From: Lichenicola sp964236105
GTDB lineage: Bacteria; Pseudomonadota; Alphaproteobacteria; Acetobacterales; Acetobacteraceae
Direction: 5' to 3'
Length of the DNA: 64,000 nucleotides
Assembly: GCA_964236105.1 (NCBI GenBank)
Contig: CAXSBC010000007.1
Location: forward strand, 199,148 to 263,147
In this document: positions 54,750 through 63,864 of the stretch, piece by piece
Layout: each line of letters begins with the position of its first letter
How positions within the stretch are numbered: the first letter of the stretch is position 1
The notes under the pieces: model-generated
Database searches by the model: none
Seen by the model: only the letters and a program-made list of their open reading frames with translations
Told to the model about the DNA's origin: nothing
Translations under genes and position numbers: made by a program

Positions 54750-55708
54750 TGAGCCGGCTGATCGAGCCCGGCAGCTTCGTGCAGCATCCGCTGCACGACC
54801 CGCTCCGGTCATGGCCGGAAACCAACTGCTATGTCGATCTGTGGATCGAGGTGCTGGCGTTCCTGGGCGAGGTGCCGGAGGCGGCGTTCGGCTTCACCGT
54901 CACGCAGGACTACGAAGACGATCAGTTCACCTTCTCCAAGATTCCAGCCGAGGACCTGCGATGCCTATACGGCCTGAGCGTCCAGGAACTGTCGGTCTAT
55001 CGATCCCTGGAACAGCACGTGGAGGTCGGCGTCGCCCGCGGGAACATCGTCCTGATGGAGGTCGACGCCTACTATCTCCCCGATACCGCCGCGACGACGT
55101 ATCGCCGCACCCATACCAAGACCACGATCGCGATCGACGGTCTCGACACGGCGGCGCAGCAATGCGGCTATTTCCATAACGCGGCACGCGGCCTGCTTGC
55201 CGGGGAGGACTATCTCGGCGCCTTCCGGATGCGCGCCGAGTTCCTGGCCGAGCCCGACCTGCTGCCGCCTTATGTGGAGATCGTCAGGCGGTGCGCCCCG
55301 TCGCTTGACGCGACGGCCCTACAGGCGTCGGCGATTCGCTCGCTTCGTCGTCATCTGTCGCGCCGGCCGGCCCGCAATCCGTTTTCCGCCTGGAGACGCG
55401 TCTTCGCCAGGCATGTCGAGGAGCTCATGGCGGCGCCGCTTTCGTTCCACGACTATGCGTTCCACTTCCCACGGCAGGCCGGTGCGAATTTCGAGCTTCT
55501 CGGCAGCCATGCGACATGGCTCGATCCGCAGGCGCTGCAGGATGTCGCGACGTCCTGCGCACGCATCGCGCAGACGACGAAGATCATCCAGTTCCGCCTG
55601 GCTCGCAGCGTGGCGCGGCGACGGCCGGATCCGTGCCTGGAGTGCTTCGACACCCTTGAGGCCGACTACGACCAGATCATCGAGCGCCTCCAGTGGTATG
55701 TCTCATAG
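54737..55708 (+). CDS. DUF1839 family protein
   Basis: 323 aa, soluble. Conserved opening SRLIEPGSFVQHPLHDP and ETNCYVDLWIEVLAFLGEVP, then DQFTFSKIPAEDLRCLYGL and EVDAYYLPDTAATTYRRTH. DUF1839 genes accompany amino-acid:carrier-protein ligases in rhizobia, so a role in transferring or processing the loaded amino acid is plausible. The ATG overlaps the ligase by 13 nt, with GAGGG 8 nt upstream. Confidence 0.85.
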   Translation: MDIVMSRLIEPGSFVQHPLHDPLRSWPETNCYVDLWIEVLAFLGEVPEAAFGFTVTQDYEDDQFTFSKIPAEDLRCLYGLSVQELSVYRSLEQHVEVGVARGNIVLMEVDAYYLPDTAATTYRRTHTKTTIAIDGLDTAAQQCGYFHNAARGLLAGEDYLGAFRMRAEFLAEPDLLPPYVEIVRRCAPSLDATALQASAIRSLRRHLSRRPARNPFSAWRRVFARHVEELMAAPLSFHDYAFHFPRQAGANFELLGSHATWLDPQALQDVATSCARIAQTTKIIQFRLARSVARRRPDPCLECFDTLEADYDQIIERLQWYVS

Positions 55709-55743
55709 AACCTTGCCAGCGCCGCGGTGCAACACGGTCTTAG

Positions 55744-58242
55744 ATGATGGACACTGAGCCATCCGTGGCGACGATGCGTGGTCTCGATCTCGATCCGGCA
55801 TGCGGGCCGGGTTTCCGGCTTGCCATGCCGGCGTCGCTCGATGCTGACTGGTGGATGACGCTCACGCCGCCGGATGCGATCCGCACACCCGGGTTGATGC
55901 CGCAGGATGTCGTGTGGCACGCGGCGTCCGTTCCCGGGACCGCCGCGAAGGCGCTGCAGGACGTTAGTGCCTGGAGCGTCCGTGCGCCGACGCCGCTGCA
56001 TGATCATGACATCTGGTACAGGACGTCCTTCCGGGCTGGCATCGACCAGAAGCTACGGTTTGCCGGCCTCGCCGGGCTGGCGGAGATCTGGATCGACGAT
56101 GTCCTGGTCGGGCGGTCGGCGAACATGTTCGTGGCGCACGTCGTCGAGGTCGCGAGGCGCGACCGGGTCGAGCTGTCTCTCTGCTTCCGTTCCCTGACGC
56201 AGGCGCTTCACAGGACATCGCGCCGGCCACGGTGGCGGACCAAACTGGTGACCACGAACGAGCTCCGCCTGCACCGGCAGACGCTGCTCGGGCACATGCC
56301 CGGCTGGTGTCCGCTGATCCATGCCATCGGCCCCTATCGGGCGGTCGAGCAGATCAGGGGAGCGCTGGCGGTGGAGCGCTGCCGTCTCTCAGCCGGCATG
56401 CGGGGAGGGGATGGCGTGCTGTCGGTGTCCGTCACCCTGGCAGGCGTGCCTGATGAACTGCCGGAGCTGACGGTCAAGGTCGACGGACGATCCGCGCCGC
56501 TGCGTCACGATGGCGCGGCGGGCTTCACGGCCGAGCTCATCTTGCCCGATGTCGCCTTGTGGTGGCCGCATACGCATGGGCAGCCGGTGCTCCATGACGT
56601 GCTTCTGCTGCATCACGGCTCGGAACTGCTGCTTGGACGGACCGGCTTCCGCGAGGCGCAGGTCAGTTGCGGAGCGGATGGCAGGGGCTTTGCCATCGAG
56701 ATCAACAAGGTCCCGGTGTTCTGTCGCGGCGCCTGCTGGACCAGCGCCGATCTGGTTGGGCTCGGCGGCGACAGGCAGGCCTATGCGGGCTGGCTCCGGC
56801 TGGCGCAGGAAGCCGGCATGAACATGATCAGGGTGGCCGGGACCATGCTCTACGAAACCAGGATGTTCCATGAGCTGTGCGACGAGATGGGCATTCTGGT
56901 GTGGCAGGACCTGATGTTCGCCGGGATGGATTATCCGGCAGTCTGGCCGGACTCTCCCGACGGCGTGGTCGAGGAGGTCGGGCAACTGGTCGAGCGTCTG
57001 TCGGCAAGTCCCTCGCTTGTCGTCCTGTGCGGCGGGTCGGAGATGGCGCAGCAGGCCACGCTGCTTGGCCTGGATGCGGATCGGCGCGCGATGCCCTTGT
57101 TCGAGACGATCCTGCCCGAGCTGGTCAGGACGCTGAAGCCGGAGCTGCATTACGTGCCGCATTCGCCTTGGGGCGGAGAGCTTCCGGTCGTGGCGAATGC
57201 GGGCGTCTCGCATTACTACGGCGTCGGTGGCTATCGGCGCCCGCTGGAGGATGCCCGTCGGGCCGGTGTCCGCTTTGCCGCCGAGTGCCTGGCGCTCGCC
57301 AATCCGCCCTCGGCGACATCCCCGGCGGGAAACGTCATCGAGCCCGTCCCACGCGACGTCGGGGCGTCCTGGGACTTCGCCGACATTCGCGACCACTATC
57401 TGGCCGAGCTGTATCTGGTCGATCCGGCGCGCCTGCGGAGCGAGGATCACGACCGGTATCTGGAGCTGTCGCGTTCGGTGACCGCCGATCTCATGGAAGC
57501 CGTCTTTGCCGAATGGCGCCGGCCCGGCTCTGGTTGTGCAGGCGGTCTGGTCTGGCAGCTGCAGGACCTAGGTCCCGGCAGCGGGTGGGGGGTCATCGAT
57601 GCTCACGGCCATCCCAAGCCTGCCTGGCACGGGCTCCGACGCGTGCTGGCGCCGATCCAGCTCCTGCTGTCGGACGAAGGCGTGAACGGGCTCGAGCTGC
57701 ATGTCCTGAACGAGACGCAGGCATCGCTGTCGGCAGTGCTCGAGCTGACCTGTCTGCGGCGAGGCGCGGTGCCGGTCGCGGCGGCGGAGCGTGCGGTCGT
57801 CGTCGACGCCCGAAACGCCATCTCGGTGTCGAGCCATGTCATGTTCGACCACTTCTTCGACATCAACAGGGCCTATCGGTTCGGTCCGCCCGAGCACACC
57901 GTCACCGTCGCGACGCTCCGCTGCGCCGTGTCCGGACGCGTCCTGTCGGAGGCGTTCCACTTCCCGTCGGGCCGCGCGCTGCATCCCGATGATCTGGGAC
58001 TGACCGCCGTGGTTGCGCGTGAACAGGGTGACTGGTTCCTCGACATCGCGGCCACCCGGTTCGCTCAGGCCGTGCATGTCGAGGCCGACGGCTACCGCGC
58101 CGTCGAGGACTGGTTCCACCTGCCGCCGGCACGGCCGCGTCGCATCCGGCTGCATGCGTTCCCCGGCGTGACGAGCCCGCCGGCGGGGATCGTCGACGCC
58201 CTCAACAGCGTCCAGCCGCTGTCCTTCAGGGCACGCCCGTGA
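55744..58242 (+). CDS. GH2 beta-mannosidase-like protein
   Basis: 832 aa, no signal peptide, so cytoplasmic. N-terminal sugar-binding jelly roll (HDHDIWYRTSF, FAGLAGLAEIWIDDVLVG), Ig-like middle, TIM barrel with NMIRVAGTMLYETRMFHELC and GILVWQDLMFAG, candidate acid/base E433 in LCGGSEMAQQ (usual CGNNE), and candidate nucleophile E514 in VRFAAECLAL (usual FASE). Catalytic Glu residues kept but neighbours changed. Located in the carrier-protein operon; GTGA overlap with the next gene. Substrate unknown. Confidence 0.82.
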   Translation: MMDTEPSVATMRGLDLDPACGPGFRLAMPASLDADWWMTLTPPDAIRTPGLMPQDVVWHAASVPGTAAKALQDVSAWSVRAPTPLHDHDIWYRTSFRAGIDQKLRFAGLAGLAEIWIDDVLVGRSANMFVAHVVEVARRDRVELSLCFRSLTQALHRTSRRPRWRTKLVTTNELRLHRQTLLGHMPGWCPLIHAIGPYRAVEQIRGALAVERCRLSAGMRGGDGVLSVSVTLAGVPDELPELTVKVDGRSAPLRHDGAAGFTAELILPDVALWWPHTHGQPVLHDVLLLHHGSELLLGRTGFREAQVSCGADGRGFAIEINKVPVFCRGACWTSADLVGLGGDRQAYAGWLRLAQEAGMNMIRVAGTMLYETRMFHELCDEMGILVWQDLMFAGMDYPAVWPDSPDGVVEEVGQLVERLSASPSLVVLCGGSEMAQQATLLGLDADRRAMPLFETILPELVRTLKPELHYVPHSPWGGELPVVANAGVSHYYGVGGYRRPLEDARRAGVRFAAECLALANPPSATSPAGNVIEPVPRDVGASWDFADIRDHYLAELYLVDPARLRSEDHDRYLELSRSVTADLMEAVFAEWRRPGSGCAGGLVWQLQDLGPGSGWGVIDAHGHPKPAWHGLRRVLAPIQLLLSDEGVNGLELHVLNETQASLSAVLELTCLRRGAVPVAAAERAVVVDARNAISVSSHVMFDHFFDINRAYRFGPPEHTVTVATLRCAVSGRVLSEAFHFPSGRALHPDDLGLTAVVAREQGDWFLDIAATRFAQAVHVEADGYRAVEDWFHLPPARPRRIRLHAFPGVTSPPAGIVDALNSVQPLSFRARP

Positions 58243-60158
58243 CCCCGGCGGTATTCGAGGGCTGCTTCGGGTGGCTGCATCGCGGCCACGGTCGCAGGGG
58301 GATCGTCCTGTGCAGCGCGTTCGGGCATGAGGAGATGCGCGCCTACCGGGGCTGGCGCATGCTCGCGGAACAGCTTGCTGTGCGGGGCTTCCATGTCCTG
58401 CGCTTCGACTATCCCGGAACCGGCGATTCGGGCGGAACGGAAACCGATCCCGACCGGCTGGCGGCCTGGCGCGGCGGCATCAGCGCCGCGATCGACTTCC
58501 TGCGCTCGGCGACCCCGGCCGAGACGGTTCTCCTGGTCGGTCTGCGTCTCGGCGCCGCACTGGCGATGATGGTGGCCGAAGACTCGCCGCATGTGGATGG
58601 AATCGCCTGCCTGGCGCCGGTGGTCGTCGGCCGGAGCTATCTTCGCGAGTTGCGTCTGCTGGCCAATGCGCGGCACGAGGCGAGCTTTCTGCGGCCGAGG
58701 CCCGCACGGGACGACCGTCTGGAGGTCGTCGGCGACGTGCTGATGGCCGACACGCTCCGCGATCTCGGCGCCATCGATCTTCGTCGCACGCAGACAGCCC
58801 CTCGTCGCGTCCTGCTGATGGATGACGGTCCGCGCCCGCAGGTCGCCGAGCTTGGCGATCTGCTGGCCAGGCAGGGCTGCGAGGTGACCGTGGCGCCATT
58901 CCCGGGGATGGCCGCCTATCTCCAGGAAGGGATCGCCGCACAGGTGCCGCAGAGCGCCTTCGACGAGCTTGCCGACTGGTGCGACCGGCTCGAGCCTGTC
59001 GCGACGTCCGTGTCCGGACCGGGGCCTGCGGGCGAGCCGGCCTGGGAGCCTGTCCCGGATACGCTGCGGCTGCCTGGTGCCAGCGAGAGGCCGCTGCGGT
59101 TCGGCAAGGCTGACGGCCTGTTCGGGATCCTGTGCGCACCGGACACCGGCCACGCGGCGATGGGACCGCCCGTGCTGATGCTGAACACGGCCTTTGGCCG
59201 CCGGATCGGCGACGGGCGGGTTTTCGTGACGCTGGCGCGGCGGCTGGCGGCCCTGGGCGTGACATCGCTGCGCATGGATCTGAGCGGCTTCGGCGACAGC
59301 GTTCCGGTCGAGGGCGTCGGACTCAGTCCCTATTCCGATCACAACCGCAAGGATGTTGCGGCCGCACTCGATGCGCTTGAGCGAGCGGGACACGACAAGC
59401 CGCTTGTCATCGGCATCTGCTCGGGAGCCTACACCGCGTTCCATGCCGCGGTGGCGGATTCGCGGGTGCAGGGCCTGATCCTGGTCAACCTGCAGAAGTT
59501 CGTCTGGAAGCAGGGCGCGGCGTTCGGCGTCGAGTATCGCCGGCAGCGGCGGCCGCTGGGCTTCTACCTCCGCGCCGCCCGGCAGCGCGGGGCCTGGCGC
59601 CGTTTCTTCACCAACAGCCCTGCCGCGGCGGCGATCCTGACGACGCTGCTGCAGCGGCCGCTGCTGCGCGCCTATCGCGACCTGTCCCTCGCGCTGGAGG
59701 CAGCGACCGGGATCGAGACATCGTCGGGTCAGGCTCGACGATGGTTGAACCTGTTGTCGGCGCGCGATACCCGCATCGATCTCTGGTATTCCGAGTCCGA
59801 TCCCGGCTGGTCGGAGCTCACCCACCATTTCACGCTGAAGGATCTTCAGCTGCGCGGTCTGCCGCGCATCCGGGTGGCCGTGATTCCCGACGCGGACCAT
59901 TCCCTGCACGATCATGCCGCCAAACGACACTTCATGGAAAAGGTGTGTTCGCTTGTGGAGGACTTTCGAACCGGAACTGCTCATGGCACGAGCGCGAGCC
60001 TGCTGTCGGTCGAGGTGTCGGCTCCGGAACACGACCGCGTGCCCGACATCGCGGCGCAGCTGCACGCTGCCGTCTTGATCGACGAGGCCGGGCCGGCGAA
60101 CGGGACCGGCCTGACGAGGCAGGCCGGCGCGGTGGAACGCACGCCTGTTCAGCTGTGA
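58239..60158 (+). CDS. tandem alpha/beta-hydrolase protein
   Basis: 639 aa with two hydrolase domains. Domain 1 (about 1-260): FDYPGTGDSGG and the elbow LVGLRLGAALAM, where the nucleophile Ser is replaced by Arg. Domain 2 (about 275-590): LMLNTAFGRRIGDGRVFVTL, RMDLSGFGDS, elbow VIGICSGAYTAFH (Cys in place of Ser), and catalytic-His-like DADHSLHDH. The GLRLG motif and layout resemble exosortase-system-associated hydrolases. Last gene of the cluster; possibly transfers or releases the carrier-bound group. Confidence 0.82.
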   Translation: MTPAVFEGCFGWLHRGHGRRGIVLCSAFGHEEMRAYRGWRMLAEQLAVRGFHVLRFDYPGTGDSGGTETDPDRLAAWRGGISAAIDFLRSATPAETVLLVGLRLGAALAMMVAEDSPHVDGIACLAPVVVGRSYLRELRLLANARHEASFLRPRPARDDRLEVVGDVLMADTLRDLGAIDLRRTQTAPRRVLLMDDGPRPQVAELGDLLARQGCEVTVAPFPGMAAYLQEGIAAQVPQSAFDELADWCDRLEPVATSVSGPGPAGEPAWEPVPDTLRLPGASERPLRFGKADGLFGILCAPDTGHAAMGPPVLMLNTAFGRRIGDGRVFVTLARRLAALGVTSLRMDLSGFGDSVPVEGVGLSPYSDHNRKDVAAALDALERAGHDKPLVIGICSGAYTAFHAAVADSRVQGLILVNLQKFVWKQGAAFGVEYRRQRRPLGFYLRAARQRGAWRRFFTNSPAAAAILTTLLQRPLLRAYRDLSLALEAATGIETSSGQARRWLNLLSARDTRIDLWYSESDPGWSELTHHFTLKDLQLRGLPRIRVAVIPDADHSLHDHAAKRHFMEKVCSLVEDFRTGTAHGTSASLLSVEVSAPEHDRVPDIAAQLHAAVLIDEAGPANGTGLTRQAGAVERTPVQL

Positions 60159-61924
60159 TGGATGGCCAGTGCCGCATGGATGAGGGCGAGGTGGCTGAGC
60201 GCCTGCGGCATGTTCCCCAGCATCGCACCTGACGCCGGGTCCTGCTGCTCGCTGAGCAGGCCAAGATTGCAGCCGGTTACTGCAAGCATCGCATCCATCT
60301 GCTTGATGGCGGCGTCCCGATCGTCGAGAAGCGCGTAGGCTTCGACCAGCCAGAAGCCGCAGGCGAGGAAGGTGCCCTCCTCGGCCTGCATTCCGGAGTA
60401 TCGGTAGACCAGGGGTTCCTGGCCCAGCTCGCGTCGGATCGCCTCGCGCGTCAGCATCAGCCGGTCGCGCCGAACGAAGCCGAACCGCGTCACCAGGAGA
60501 AGGGCCGCATCGAGCTTCTCGGTTCCGGGATGCAGCGTGTAGGACTGCTTGGCCTCGGACCAGCAATGCGTATCGACCCAGTCGCGGATGTGGTCGCGCT
60601 CGCGGCTCCAGCGGTCGCGTCTGCTGCCGTCGATCTGTCCTGACGCGGCCAGCCCGACCGCCCGGTCGAGCGCGGTCCAGCAGCCCAGCTTCGACATCGT
60701 ATAGTGTTCCTGCTGCTCCAGCTCCCAGATGCCGGCGTCTTGCCGCCGCCAGAAATCGGCGCACTCGTCGGCGAGCCCGGCCAGCAGGCGTCGCGTCGTC
60801 AGGTCCATCACGTGGCCGCTCTCCACGAACAGCGCCGCCGTCTCCAGGATGTCCCCATAGATGCCAAGCTGCAGCTGCTCGCGCGCCTTGTTGCCGTGCA
60901 GGACCGGGATGCTGTCGCGATAGCCGGGAAGATCGATCGTCCGCTGCTCCGGCGCCAGGCTGCCGTCCAGGCTGTACATCGTGCGCAGGCCGTCATGACG
61001 CCGGATCGTCGCGGTCATCCACGAGAAGGCCGCCTTGGCCTCCTCGACGGCGCCGATGCGCATGAAGGCCTTGATGGTGTAGGCCGCGTCGCGGATCCAG
61101 GCGTAGCGGTAGTCGTAGTTCTTGTCCCCGCCGATCCGCTCCGGCAGCCCGTTGGTGGCCGCGGCCGCGATGGCGCCGGTCGGTGAATACAGCAGCAGCT
61201 TGAGGGCAAGCGCGCTGCGTCGGATGGCCGACGCGTAGGGTCCGGAGACGCGCAGGTTCCCGCTCCACTCGCGCCAGGCCTGATCGGACCGGTCGATCCT
61301 GCGATCGATCGTCTCCAGCGGCGGCAGCATCAGCGGTTCGTCGGCCGAGACCAGGAGAGCGATGACGCTGCGCGAGCCGAGATGGGTGGTCAGGCGCGCG
61401 AGCAGCATCCCGTCCTGCTCGACCCGTCGTTCGACATCGTCGCTGGCGCGGAAAGCGGCCAGAATGCCGTCGATGTGAAGAACCCGGCCGTGCGGGCTGG
61501 CCTCGTGCCAGGGTGTCGCCTGCCCGAGCCGATGGCCGGGCCTGAGCTCGATCCCGAAGACGACGCTGCCGTCGAGACCGTCCACGCGCTGGGCGAGCTC
61601 GCTCCAGGGCAGCCTGCCGGAGATGCCGCTGTTCAGGGACGACGTCACCCGCGCACGCCCCGATGCGGTGGTGAAGAGCTGCTCCAGCACGTTGCTGTCG
61701 GGCCGGTAGCAGCGGCTGACCTCGAAGGGCTGATCCGGGGTCATCGAGAAGCGTCCACCGGCATCCCCGGCAAGCAGGCGGTCCAGGAACGGCACGCTGT
61801 CCAGGCCCGGCAGGCACCACCAGTCGATCGAGCCGTCGGTGCCCATGAGCGCCACGCTCCGGCCATCCCCGAGCGCTGCATAGTCCTCAAGGGGTAGACA
61901 ACCCTGCACTCGTCTCGGCGTCAC
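60149..61924 (-). CDS. GH15 glucoamylase/trehalase-like enzyme
   Basis: 591 aa cytoplasmic GH15. N-terminal beta-sandwich with GRSVALMGTDGSIDWWCLPG; catalytic alpha/alpha toroid with GDKNYDYRYAWIRDAAYT, and MQAEEGTFLACGFWLVEAYA near the C-terminus, which contains the likely base. GTG start 61924 with AAGGGG 6 nt upstream. Overlaps the hydrolase 3' end by 10 nt convergently. Bacterial relatives hydrolyse trehalose or alpha-glucans. Confidence 0.9.
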   Translation of the reverse strand: MTPRRVQGCLPLEDYAALGDGRSVALMGTDGSIDWWCLPGLDSVPFLDRLLAGDAGGRFSMTPDQPFEVSRCYRPDSNVLEQLFTTASGRARVTSSLNSGISGRLPWSELAQRVDGLDGSVVFGIELRPGHRLGQATPWHEASPHGRVLHIDGILAAFRASDDVERRVEQDGMLLARLTTHLGSRSVIALLVSADEPLMLPPLETIDRRIDRSDQAWREWSGNLRVSGPYASAIRRSALALKLLLYSPTGAIAAAATNGLPERIGGDKNYDYRYAWIRDAAYTIKAFMRIGAVEEAKAAFSWMTATIRRHDGLRTMYSLDGSLAPEQRTIDLPGYRDSIPVLHGNKAREQLQLGIYGDILETAALFVESGHVMDLTTRRLLAGLADECADFWRRQDAGIWELEQQEHYTMSKLGCWTALDRAVGLAASGQIDGSRRDRWSRERDHIRDWVDTHCWSEAKQSYTLHPGTEKLDAALLLVTRFGFVRRDRLMLTREAIRRELGQEPLVYRYSGMQAEEGTFLACGFWLVEAYALLDDRDAAIKQMDAMLAVTGCNLGLLSEQQDPASGAMLGNMPQALSHLALIHAALAIHHS

Positions 61925-62222
61925 GGCGGCCCCTTATGTCTGTTCGAGCCCGAACGCCCTGATCCGGCCCGCGTTCGCGACGGTTGCTGAACGCTGCCTG
62001 ACGATGATCCGGTGTCCTGGGCATGCCGCAGCCATGGGGCCCATCGGCATCGACGATGGGCCGGATGGGGTCTGTGCTTCACGACGGCCAGGCTTGCCGG
62101 AAGAACGCGTGGCCCCATCATCATCTCGCCGATGTGCTGTTGGATACTGCAACGAACATGAACCGCCACGAACGGCACGCCGTTGCTCGACTGGCGCGAT
62201 AGAGCGCGGATAGAGGGACGAA

Positions 62223-62705
62223 ATGGCTGATCAAGAACTCAAGATGATGGTTGCACAGGGCCTGCAGGCCCTGAAGGCAGGCGGTGAAGTTGCGAAGAAA
62301 GCCACGGCCGACATCGAGGGCGACGTGACCAATCCGGGTCTGAAGGCCGCTCTGCAGGCGGGAAACAAGACCGCCGAGACATGGTCGCAGCGCATAGATC
62401 AGGCGTTGCAGGAATCCGGCGGCGGAGACGATGTCGGCAATCCCATTCTCGAAGCTCACTTCGAGGTCAGCAAGTTGATCCGCCAGAAGGCGGCAGACGC
62501 TATGAGCCGTGACCTCGGCATCGTCGCCGCCGGCCAGCTTGCCCTGCACTACTGGATCGCGTCGTTTGGAACACTGGGCAATTATGCTTCCAAGCTTGGG
62601 TTGAGCCAGACCGAGCAGGCGATGCGGCTGTCGCTTGAGGAAGCCAAGCAGGCGGATCAGCAGCATACCGCCCTGGCGGAGACGATGCTGAACGCCAACG
62701 GGTAA
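62223..62705 (+). CDS. DUF892/YciF-like ferritin-like protein
   Basis: 160 aa helical protein. QELKMMVAQGLQALKAGGEV, NPGLKAALQAGNKTAETWSQ, ILEAHFEVSKLIRQKAADAM and EEAKQADQQHTALAETML give the four-helix ferritin-like pattern with Glu/His residues. GAGGGA site before ATG. Family members are stress-induced (osmotic, stationary). Isolated gene. Confidence 0.75.
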   Translation: MADQELKMMVAQGLQALKAGGEVAKKATADIEGDVTNPGLKAALQAGNKTAETWSQRIDQALQESGGGDDVGNPILEAHFEVSKLIRQKAADAMSRDLGIVAAGQLALHYWIASFGTLGNYASKLGLSQTEQAMRLSLEEAKQADQQHTALAETMLNANG

Positions 62706-63864
62706 CTGCCGTCCAAGTCGGCGGTGCTTCCAGCACGATCATGCTGGAAGCACCGCTCGTCCATTCGACGCCTCGCCTGGTCGCGATGCATTTGAACGGC
62801 CGGATGGCGGAGCAGGCCTCCACGGCATCGTCTACCGGCTCGGCGACCACCTCGCATCGCCGCATCCGACACGTGCCGGTCGTATCGAGGCAGCGGCTCT
62901 TGAGCGGGCCGGTCATCCGATAAATTGTCGTCGCGCCTGACGGCGGTAGCTGCTGTCGACCGCACTGGACGATCAGAGGTCGCTCCAGAACTCATTGTGT
63001 TCACCTGCAACTTCAGGTTGTGCAGGCGGTTGACGAGCATCATGAAGGGTCGATGAGCTTTGACTGATCGTGGTGCGGCGACCCGGTCGACCTCACGGGT
63101 TGCGCCTGCTCGTTGAGCCGATCTCCTTCGGCTCGATCCGCAACCCTCAGCCCCGACTGACGCATTCGCCGGACCCGCGCGACATGGCGGCCGGTCTAGA
63201 TGCTGCGGCCGAGCGTCTTCAGCACCAATATCCAGGGAACAGGCGGTGGCACCGAGGAAGGGCTGCAATAGGCCCTGATGGACGATTAGCGTGATCACGG
63301 ATCAAGTGGGCGTCTCGCTGGTTGCGGTGTCGCAAAATCTACATAATAAACCTCTCGTGAAACTGCGATCGCTAGGCTACCCTAACGTTAGCCGGACTAC
63401 GGTCACCTGTCTTGTGACTGCTGTTCACTCCATCACTCCACCGTCGGATGGCAATCGATGCAGACTTCGGAACAATGCAGCTCTCCGGCGGTGGGTCCCA
63501 CATCGTTGGCGGCGCGGCTCTCGCAGTCGTTCTGCCTGATCATGATGCGGGCGGGCGTGACGACCACTCGCCTGGCGGCTTCCGGCCCGGCCCTTGGCGA
63601 CAAGCAACGACGTGAAGTCGGTTCTCGGGCGCCAGCGGGATCATGACGTCCAGATATCACGGCTGCAGAGGATCGGGGTGCCAGGTCTGGCCCGCTGATC
63701 CGGAGCGGGCGGTCCGAGGCGCCGCGTGTACCGGATGCGACAGGCGACCCTGTTGCTGTTCGTAGTGTCTGCGGCTTGCGAGACGTTCAGCCGGTCTCTG
63801 GCGTCGTCAGCGCAGCAGCCTGGACAGGCTGCCGCAATCGACATCCTGGTCTTCAAGTTTCGAG
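62706..63864. other. 1.16-kb region without a recognisable gene
   Basis: Frames on both strands are short, unlike any family I know, and composition drifts toward lower GC (for example 63320-63420). May be decayed DNA, possibly a lost mobile element, or contain an unseen RNA. I found no terminal repeats, tRNA or CRISPR units in it. Confidence 0.4.

Noticed and set aside
62741..62923. 60-codon plus-strand frame and the opposing minus-strand frame behind the ferritin-like gene
   Set aside because: Neither shows an RBS, domain or codon bias; kept as non-coding.
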